A stretch of DNA of 64,000 bases from Bacillota bacterium (lineage in GTDB: Bacteria > Bacillota > Clostridia > Christensenellales > CAG-138), in assembly GCA_023455425.1 (NCBI GenBank), contig JAEYCM010000005.1, positions 62,001-126,000 on the forward strand, written 5' to 3'. Of the stretch, positions 58,897 through 64,000 are shown one piece after another. A program made the translations under genes and the position numbers. Position 1 is the first letter of the stretch; every line of letters begins with the position of its first letter. Below the pieces are notes generated by a model. It made no database searches. It saw nothing but the letters and a program-made list of their open reading frames with translations, and was not told where the DNA came from.

Positions 58897-61800
58897 TTAT
58901 TTCCCGCGGCCTTCGCGGCCTTGATCCAGTGCCAGTTCCCTGTGGATTTCTCTTAATATTTCCCGGGAAATTTTAAGAATTTTCCGGTCATATGTCATCA
59001 TGCCGTTAAGTTCATCCTCCACATCGCTCACCTGTGTGTAGACGGAAGCGCTCAATCCTTTGGGGATTGTCGGCGCCACTTCCCGCCGGATTAAGTTCCG
59101 GTACCCTGTTTCGAACGCCTCCGGCGTATCATAGAGCCGGTAACCGTATACCCCGTCGCTGAACCGGTGCCCCGGAAGCCCTAAGCTGTAACCGCCAAAT
59201 TCGGACAATATGAGCGCGCGCTTCTCCCTCTTCGGGATACGTACCTTCTTATAGTAAACATGCAGGCTTTTGACATCCCCGCCGCCCTGATCGTGCCAGC
59301 CGCTTGCATGGTCAATGACGCGGGTAGCGTCCAAGGCCCTTAGTCTTTCCGCAGTCTTGGTTGCGTCAAACTGCCCCCAGCCCTCATTAAACGGCGTCCA
59401 CAAATACAGGCTGACGGCATTGTAGAGGTGGCGGACGGTCTCCTCCATGTCCTCCACGAACTGCTCGCGCCCCTCTTCCGTTGTTCTGCCAAACAGATTG
59501 TAGCGTCTGTCGCTCAGGTGAATGCCTACAAAAGGCAGCGCCTGCGTGACGACGGGTTTGTACGGGCCGCCGCCGCTGACCATATCCTGCCACACGATCA
59601 TCCCCAGCCGGTCGCAGTGGTAATACCAGCGCAGCGGTTCGATTTTGATGTGCTTGCGCAGCATATTGAACCCGGCTTCCTTCATGGTGCGGATATCGTA
59701 GATAAGCGCCTCGTCGCAAGGCGGGGTGTAGAGCCCGTCGCTCCAATACCCCTGATCGAGCAGGCCGTTCTGGTAATACGGCCGGTTGTTGAGCGTCAGG
59801 CGCATAATGCCCTTTTCATCGGGCGCGGTTCCAAATTTCCGCATGCCGAAGTAGCTTTCCACCCGGTCCTCCGGCGTTTCCACCACAAGATCATAAAGGA
59901 ACGGGTCCTCGGGGCTCCATGCGCGAAACCCTTCGAGCGGGATGCGGGCTATGCCGGAAGCATTCAGTTGGACCGCTGCAACTACGGTTTCTTCGCACAG
60001 CACGCTAACGGTACCCGAAGCCGCCCCTTCCCGCAGGAAGACCTTTACGACAACCGCCGCTTCATCAAACAGCGGCGTGATGATCAGCCGCTCGATACTA
60101 TGTTCCGGGACGCTTTCCATCCAGACCGTCTGCCAGATGCCGCTTTGCGCGGTATACCACATGCCGCCCCGCTTTAAGCATTGCTTGCCATACGCGTGCC
60201 TGGGGCTCATATTGCTTGCATCCCGTACTTTGACGGTGAGGGCGTACGCGCCTTCTCTTTGCATGAGGCCGGTCACGTCAAGGCTGAAGGGGAGGTATCC
60301 TCCTTCATGGCCGCCCGCCGAAGTTCCATTGATGAACACTTCGCAGCATTGATCCACCGCGCCAAAGTGCAAGAGCAGGCGTTCCCTCATAAAGCCTTGC
60401 GGCAACGCGACCCTTCGGCGGTACCACAGCGTTTCATCCGGCAAAAGCTGCCTGCTCACGCCTGAAAGCGCGCTCTCCGGCGAGAAGGGCACAAGAATTC
60501 CGCCGTCGTATGTTTCCGGCTCCTGTTCCCCTTTTGTAATGGCATACTCCCACATCCCGTTGAGGTTCAAATAGCTCTCCCGCTTCATCTGCGGCCGGGG
60601 ATATTCCTGCAGCACATGGTTGGGGTCAAGCGCTTCTCCCCAGACGGTATAAAGCGTATGCGTGCGGGCTGCCGCCTGCTTCTTTTCCCTGCGCCTTAAT
60701 GAAAGGACCGGAACAAACACCAGCAGCAGCAACATAGCGGCGGCCAGGAAAATGCCAGGCGTTGGGACCTGTTTGACAATCCCCAGGTCCACATACGTGC
60801 GCCCGCTGCCGCGAATGACCGCCGCCCCGATATACGGGCCCGTAACCATGGGCAGAAGCACCGCAAACAGCATGCGGATGCCCTGAAAGTGCCCCGCCTT
60901 ATCCTGAGGCGTATAATCGCGCACCAGCGCGTTGATGGTGGCGAGCAGCAGCATATTGCCGCCGATCATCACAATGCCCGCCGCGGCGACAAACGCCGCC
61001 TCCACCGCCGCATACATCAAAAGAAGGCCGATCAATTCCAGCGCGATGGCGATGAATATAAATTTGAGCTTGCCCATTTTGTCAATCAGCCGCCCGCACA
61101 CCACGCTCATTATAGAGGCGGCAATCAGCACCACGCCCAACAGCAGCGCGTAATTTTGAATGTTGAGGGATTTCTGGATGTAGATGAGCAGGTACGGCAT
61201 AAAAGTCTGGGTGGCCGCTCCCGCAACGCCAAGCCCGCAAAGCGAAAGATAAAGGGAAGGATTTCCGCGCACCACCCCAACGCGGAACCCGTATATGATA
61301 TTGGAAATGTACCCCGTCGTGCTTTTAGAAAGAGATGGCGCGTCTTTCAACAGAAACAGCCCGCATAAGCCGCCAAGCGCCACAACGCCGCCGACAATAT
61401 TGAAAAACGTCGGCCAATCCCCGCGCTGGGTAAGGCCGTCCAATCCCGCGAATACGATCAGCATCGCAATGAGCGGGAGGCTCGATAGGACCCCCTCCAC
61501 CCTGCCGCGGTTTTTCGTATTTGTCACATCCGTGACCCAGGCGTTAAACGCAGCGTCGTTTGCGCTCGATCCAAAGAACGTCATCACGCAGTCCATCAAT
61601 ATAACCAATGTGGCCGCCACCTGCACGGCGGCGATACCGGGGAACAGCGCTTTGGCGCTTTCCACTGAGATTGCGCCAAACGCCATAGTGGAAAGGCCCC
61701 ACAATACATAGCCCGCCACGATAAACGCTTTCCGCCTGCCCAGTTTATCCGTAAGCGCACCCACAAGCAGCGTGGTGATGGTGGCGGTCAGCGCGCTCAT

Positions 61801-61953
61801 GGCGACCATGTTGGCAATGACGCCCGGGTCGCCCGATATGGTATTGAACACGAATACGTTCAGGTACATGTTTTCCACTGTCCAGGCCAGCTGTCCGAAC
61901 AGCCCGAACATCAGCAGCGCAAGCCATATTCTGGTTCCCAATTTCCGCTTCAT
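58897..61953 (-). CDS. Fusion of MFS transporter and GH2 glycosidase
   Basis: A single uninterrupted 1018-codon frame. Residues ~1-419 are a 12-helix major-facilitator sugar/cation symporter-like domain (VGALTDKLGRRKAFIVAG; GRLIDKMGKLKFIF). After a short charged linker (RRREKKQAAARTHT), residues ~434-1018 are a GH2 glycosidase with sandwich, immunoglobulin-like and TIM-barrel parts (LNLNGMWEYAI, GGMWYTAQSGIWQTVWME). The acid/base Glu857 is in WTPFNEGWGQFD and the nucleophile Glu918 in LILSEFGGYS. The glycosidase would face the cytoplasm and hydrolyse the sugar as it enters. The ATG at 61953 follows GGAAGGA. Activity could be beta-galactosidase, beta-glucuronidase or another GH2 type. Confidence 0.9.
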   Translation of the reverse strand: MKRKLGTRIWLALLMFGLFGQLAWTVENMYLNVFVFNTISGDPGVIANMVAMSALTATITTLLVGALTDKLGRRKAFIVAGYVLWGLSTMAFGAISVESAKALFPGIAAVQVAATLVILMDCVMTFFGSSANDAAFNAWVTDVTNTKNRGRVEGVLSSLPLIAMLIVFAGLDGLTQRGDWPTFFNIVGGVVALGGLCGLFLLKDAPSLSKSTTGYISNIIYGFRVGVVRGNPSLYLSLCGLGVAGAATQTFMPYLLIYIQKSLNIQNYALLLGVVLIAASIMSVVCGRLIDKMGKLKFIFIAIALELIGLLLMYAAVEAAFVAAAGIVMIGGNMLLLATINALVRDYTPQDKAGHFQGIRMLFAVLLPMVTGPYIGAAVIRGSGRTYVDLGIVKQVPTPGIFLAAAMLLLLVFVPVLSLRRREKKQAAARTHTLYTVWGEALDPNHVLQEYPRPQMKRESYLNLNGMWEYAITKGEQEPETYDGGILVPFSPESALSGVSRQLLPDETLWYRRRVALPQGFMRERLLLHFGAVDQCCEVFINGTSAGGHEGGYLPFSLDVTGLMQREGAYALTVKVRDASNMSPRHAYGKQCLKRGGMWYTAQSGIWQTVWMESVPEHSIERLIITPLFDEAAVVVKVFLREGAASGTVSVLCEETVVAAVQLNASGIARIPLEGFRAWSPEDPFLYDLVVETPEDRVESYFGMRKFGTAPDEKGIMRLTLNNRPYYQNGLLDQGYWSDGLYTPPCDEALIYDIRTMKEAGFNMLRKHIKIEPLRWYYHCDRLGMIVWQDMVSGGGPYKPVVTQALPFVGIHLSDRRYNLFGRTTEEGREQFVEDMEETVRHLYNAVSLYLWTPFNEGWGQFDATKTAERLRALDATRVIDHASGWHDQGGGDVKSLHVYYKKVRIPKREKRALILSEFGGYSLGLPGHRFSDGVYGYRLYDTPEAFETGYRNLIRREVAPTIPKGLSASVYTQVSDVEDELNGMMTYDRKILKISREILREIHRELALDQGREGRGK

Positions 61954-61983
61954 ACGCCCATCCTTCCTGCAAATGAATCCGCG

Positions 61984-62012
61984 CATATAAGAAAGGCTCC
62001 TTTGAAAGGAGC
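61984..62012 (-). terminator. Terminator after the 2TM gene transcript
   Basis: A stem GCTCCTTT/AAAGGAGC (61996-62003 and 62005-62012), followed on the minus strand by CTTTCTTAT. Repeat copy D lies between it and the stop at 62162. The MFS-GH2 ATG is only ~45 bp downstream. Confidence 0.65.
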
Positions 62013-62034
62013 TTCAGACCATCAACTTACCTGT

Positions 62035-62143
62035 CTTCAGGGGCTTTACCCGAACCCTCACCCAAGGGATACATCCCTTGGAATCCCTTACATTGAAAAC
62101 GACCTATTGTTCATGGTGTTTCCGAAATGGGTCTTAGCACCAT
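62035..62143. repeat. Hairpin-rich intergenic repeat, copy D (shortened)
   Basis: CAGGGGCTTTACCCG, CCTCACCCAAGGGA and TCCCTTGGAATCCCTTA, AAACGACCTAT, and CCGAAATGGGTCTTAGCA. It has the same order as copies A and B but ends before the last GC-rich hairpin. Confidence 0.75.
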
Positions 62144-62161
62144 AGCTATAATAACCATTCA

Positions 62162-63070
62162 TCACTGATCATTGGGGTTACCGGAAGCCAGATGTTTCGC
62201 GTACACCAGCGCCAGTTCCATGCGGATTCGTTCAAAATACTGCTCCAATATCTGATCCTTGATAAACTCCTTGACCTGCTTTTCATTGCTCAGATCGTGG
62301 ATGATCCGCTTCCCGTATGTGGAGATCGTCATGACGGCAAATATATACTCCTTATTATGTTTGCCGCAGACGACTTTAGCGCAAATGATGCTTCCGATGT
62401 TATTGTGTTCGGCGTCTTTCTTGTTGAAGAGATATTCCGACTTTTTGTTGGCCTCTATTTTATCGGCATGAAACACAAAATTCTGTCTGCCGCTGGAGAC
62501 CTGATAAATGGCGGACTGCTCGTTGTTGATGAGCGCAGTCAACGCCGGGTCTTCCATCCCATTGCTGTCCGCCCAGGTCCATATCTTATTGTCGCAGACA
62601 CAATACGCCAGGTTTGCGCTGACCTGGTTTCTCCGGACGCTCAACGAATCCGCGAAAAAGACGGATACTTCATCCAATATATTGTTGATGCTCTCGATCG
62701 GATCATGAATTCCGGATAGCGCATACCGGCTGATCGACTTTTTGTTTTCCTCTATGAACCGGATATATGTCTTGCTTCTTCTGTTGCAGAGCGTGCTTAA
62801 AGAATCCGCGACCTTTTTCATCGCATTGTAATTTTCCAATAGTGCGTGATAATCAACATTGTTGCTTTTGATGAAATGAAGGATTTGGAACAGGATGGCC
62901 AATAAAACGACAAGAACCGTCAAAACAATTCCAAATGGGGTCAAACGCGTCTGATTCTCCGTCCTGACCACTAAAAACAGGGCCTCACCCAACCAGTTCA
63001 GGCAAAGAGAGAACCAAACGGTAGGCAAAAAAGTGAATATCAAATGCAGGATACGAAATCTCTTTGACAA
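62162..63070 (-). CDS. Two-helix membrane protein with GAF-like cytoplasmic domain, unknown function
   Basis: A 302-residue protein. Two transmembrane helices (residues ~8-34 and ~46-68) are followed by a helical stalk (YHALLENYNAMKKVADSLSTLCNRRSKTYIRFIEENKKSI). The ~150-residue alpha/beta domain after it has GAF-like features (VSANLAYCVCDNKIWTWA; GSIICAKVVCGKHNKEYIFAVMTISTYGKRI), and a C-terminal helix ends the protein. The start is a TTG at 63070, 10 nt after AAAGGA. The gene is AT-rich and may be acquired. It shares a promoter with a 44-residue cationic peptide. I do not recognise the family; signalling or defence effector roles are possible but unsupported. Confidence 0.75.
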   Translation of the reverse strand: MSKRFRILHLIFTFLPTVWFSLCLNWLGEALFLVVRTENQTRLTPFGIVLTVLVVLLAILFQILHFIKSNNVDYHALLENYNAMKKVADSLSTLCNRRSKTYIRFIEENKKSISRYALSGIHDPIESINNILDEVSVFFADSLSVRRNQVSANLAYCVCDNKIWTWADSNGMEDPALTALINNEQSAIYQVSSGRQNFVFHADKIEANKKSEYLFNKKDAEHNNIGSIICAKVVCGKHNKEYIFAVMTISTYGKRIIHDLSNEKQVKEFIKDQILEQYFERIRMELALVYAKHLASGNPNDQ

Positions 63071-63094
63071 GCTGATATATCCTTTGAGTTTATT

Positions 63095-63229
63095 TTATTT
63101 CACCACTTTTTTTAACTTGTCAAATTTGATGGCCTTTTTGGTGGAAGGGGTACTTTTTGAAGCTTTTTCCAGCGAAGACAACTGGCTGAATGTTATCGCG
63201 CTGGAAATACTTTTTGTAACTTTCTCCAT
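63095..63229 (-). CDS. Small cationic peptide gene before the 2TM gene
   Basis: A 44-residue frame from ATG 63229 to TAA 63095, too short for most gene finders. It begins MEKVTKSISSAITFSQLSSL and ends in FDKLKKVVK. It is rich in Lys and Ser and probably forms an amphipathic helix. AAAGTGG lies 8 nt before the ATG, and a near-consensus promoter ends 37 bp upstream. In-frame ATGs at 63253 and 63262 would leave almost no leader. The next gene starts 24 bp after the stop. No function can be given. Confidence 0.5.
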   Translation of the reverse strand: MEKVTKSISSAITFSQLSSLEKASKSTPSTKKAIKFDKLKKVVK

Positions 63230-63266
63230 AAATTGTACCACTTTCTTGAACATTTTCCACATCCCA

Positions 63267-63295
63267 ATTATATGCTATAAAAATTCTATCGTCAA
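63267..63295 (-). promoter_or_regulatory. Promoter of the peptide-2TM unit
   Basis: On the minus strand, TTGACG (63290-63295), a 17-bp spacer and TATAAT (63267-63272). This argues against a competing 68-codon frame (63120-63326) that would run through the promoter. Confidence 0.75.
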
Positions 63296-63400
63296 TAACA
63301 GGGAAATATGCGTTATTCTCCCTCATACTGATGCATATTACGGAAAATACCCCTGCGCTCCTCCCCCTCCTCTAATTTTGTTCTATCCGGAAAGGATTAC

Positions 63401-64000
63401 TCACGCTTGTTCATAGGCGCGCTTGAGCGCGTCAAGGTCCAGTTTTTCCATCTGAAACATGGCCTTCATCGCATTGTGTACCTTCTTTGGGTCCGGATCT
63501 TTCATCATGTCATTAAACGCGGCGGGCACAATCTGCCAAGATACGCCGTATTTGTCCTTGAGCCAGCCGCAGGGCTGTATTTCGCCTTCTTTGGTCAACG
63601 CGTACCAAAGCCTGTCCACCTCCTGCTGGTCTTTACAGTTGACCATCAAAGAAAGCGCTTCCGTGAACGTAAACGCATGCTCCATGCCGCTATCGATCGC
63701 CATGAATTCCTGCCCATTTAACCGAAACGCCGTATGCCTGACCGTACCCTCCGGCATGCTTTCTCCTGCCCCGTAACGGTCCATATGGAGAACGGACGAA
63801 TGTTCAAACAAGCCTGTGTAGAATAAGACGGCTTCCTCCGCTTTGCCCAACTGCGCGCCGGAATACATCAGAAACGGCGTGATCTTTTGGCTGCGCGCGC
63901 CCAGGTTTAGCTGCCAGGACAGGCCGTATTGATCCTGTACCCAAGCGAATTTTTGTGCAAACGGATATACGCCAAGCTCCATGAGCACAAAACCGCCCCG
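63401..64000 (-). CDS. VOC family protein with PhnB-like domains, 5' truncated
   Basis: The frame is open to the end of the window (it reads RGGFVLMELG just inside), so the gene begins beyond 64000; 199 codons are seen. The visible part has the end of one PhnB-like domain (YPFAQKFAWVQDQYGLSWQLNL) and a full second one (KITPFLMYSG ... EEAVLFYTGLFEHSSV ... FMAIDSGMEHAFTFTEALSLMVNCKDQQEVDRLW ... CGWLKDKYGVSWQIVP). These glyoxalase-fold proteins are common in Bacillota, and their substrates are mostly unknown. No terminator is obvious after the stop. Confidence 0.9.
   Translation of the reverse strand, partial: RGGFVLMELGVYPFAQKFAWVQDQYGLSWQLNLGARSQKITPFLMYSGAQLGKAEEAVLFYTGLFEHSSVLHMDRYGAGESMPEGTVRHTAFRLNGQEFMAIDSGMEHAFTFTEALSLMVNCKDQQEVDRLWYALTKEGEIQPCGWLKDKYGVSWQIVPAAFNDMMKDPDPKKVHNAMKAMFQMEKLDLDALKRAYEQA

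Noticed and set aside
63120..63326. A 68-codon minus-strand frame
   Set aside because: It runs through a near-consensus promoter (63267-63295), lacks a ribosome site, and overlaps a better-placed small frame at 63095-63229.
1..64000. CRISPR arrays, rRNA or tRNA genes, transposases and integrases
   Set aside because: None was seen on reading both strands. The only repeats are the four dispersed hairpin units, which are not regularly spaced. A tRNA search program was not available, so a missed tRNA cannot be wholly excluded.

Overview
The window reads as the chromosome of a Gram-positive anaerobe of the Bacillota, probably a gut-type member of the Clostridia. The reasons are strong AGGAGG-type ribosome sites before most genes, a PTS with a LicT/BglG antiterminator, MsmX/UgpC-type ABC ATPases, a VanW protein, a Spo0E-like peptide and a phi-LC3-like holin. 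The sequence does not allow a closer assignment. No rRNA, tRNA, CRISPR array, transposase or integrase was seen. Most of the window is fairly GC-rich; two AT-rich patches (about 51.9-52.2 kb and 62.2-63.3 kb) stand out.

Region 1 (1-23.9 kb) is a pectin utilisation locus, mostly on the minus strand. One run of eleven genes (11464 down to 866) encodes an LplA/LplB/LplC-type sugar importer, an ATPase, five small membrane proteins of unclear role, a GH28 polygalacturonase and a GH105 unsaturated-uronyl hydrolase. Next come a divergent pectinesterase, a second MsmX-type ATPase, KduI, a sugar isomerase-like TIM barrel, KduD, an AraC regulator, an esterase, an AEC transporter, a GH4 probable alpha-galacturonidase and a KdgK-like kinase. 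A divergent IclR (KdgR-like) gene follows, with paired palindromic boxes at both promoters, then a LacI-like sensor protein that carries a C-terminal HTH.

Region 2 (24.0-31.7 kb, plus strand) is a uronate operon: PfkB kinase, 6-phosphogluconate dehydrogenase, fructuronate-reductase-like SDR, LarA-superfamily protein, UxaC and UxaE. No mannonate dehydratase (UxuA) is present in the window. Read together, the six genes suggest an alternative galacturonate route: tagaturonate, fructuronate, mannonate, gluconate, 6-phosphogluconate, ribulose 5-phosphate. A LarA-type C2 epimerase would replace the dehydratase. This is the most interesting inference in the window.

Region 3 (31.9-43.9 kb, minus strand) holds an AraC/GyrI-like regulator and a CDP-hexose cluster: RfbF, RfbG, RfbH, a TPP enzyme of the acetolactate synthase/YerE type, a DegT aminotransferase and a GNAT. 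Two paralogous GT2 proteins flank it. A metallo-beta-lactamase-fold gene follows.

Region 4 (44.0-51.4 kb, plus strand) is an amino-sugar/glucose-type PTS operon. A textbook promoter, an antiterminator RNA site and an overlapping terminator precede LicT, IIA, HPr (Ser46 replaced by Arg), IIBC, a CBM9-like protein, NagB, a HAD phosphatase, CutC and a TIM-barrel-like protein.

Region 5 (51.4-64.0 kb) is mixed: an XRE regulator facing a Spo0E-like peptide, VanW, an orphan phage-type lysis cassette, an SDR, an AraM-type glycerol-1-phosphate dehydrogenase, a natural fusion of an MFS transporter with a GH2 glycosidase, an AT-rich two-gene unit of unknown function, and a truncated PhnB-like VOC gene. 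Four copies of a hairpin-rich intergenic repeat lie at 34.2, 42.8, 51.5 and 62.0 kb.
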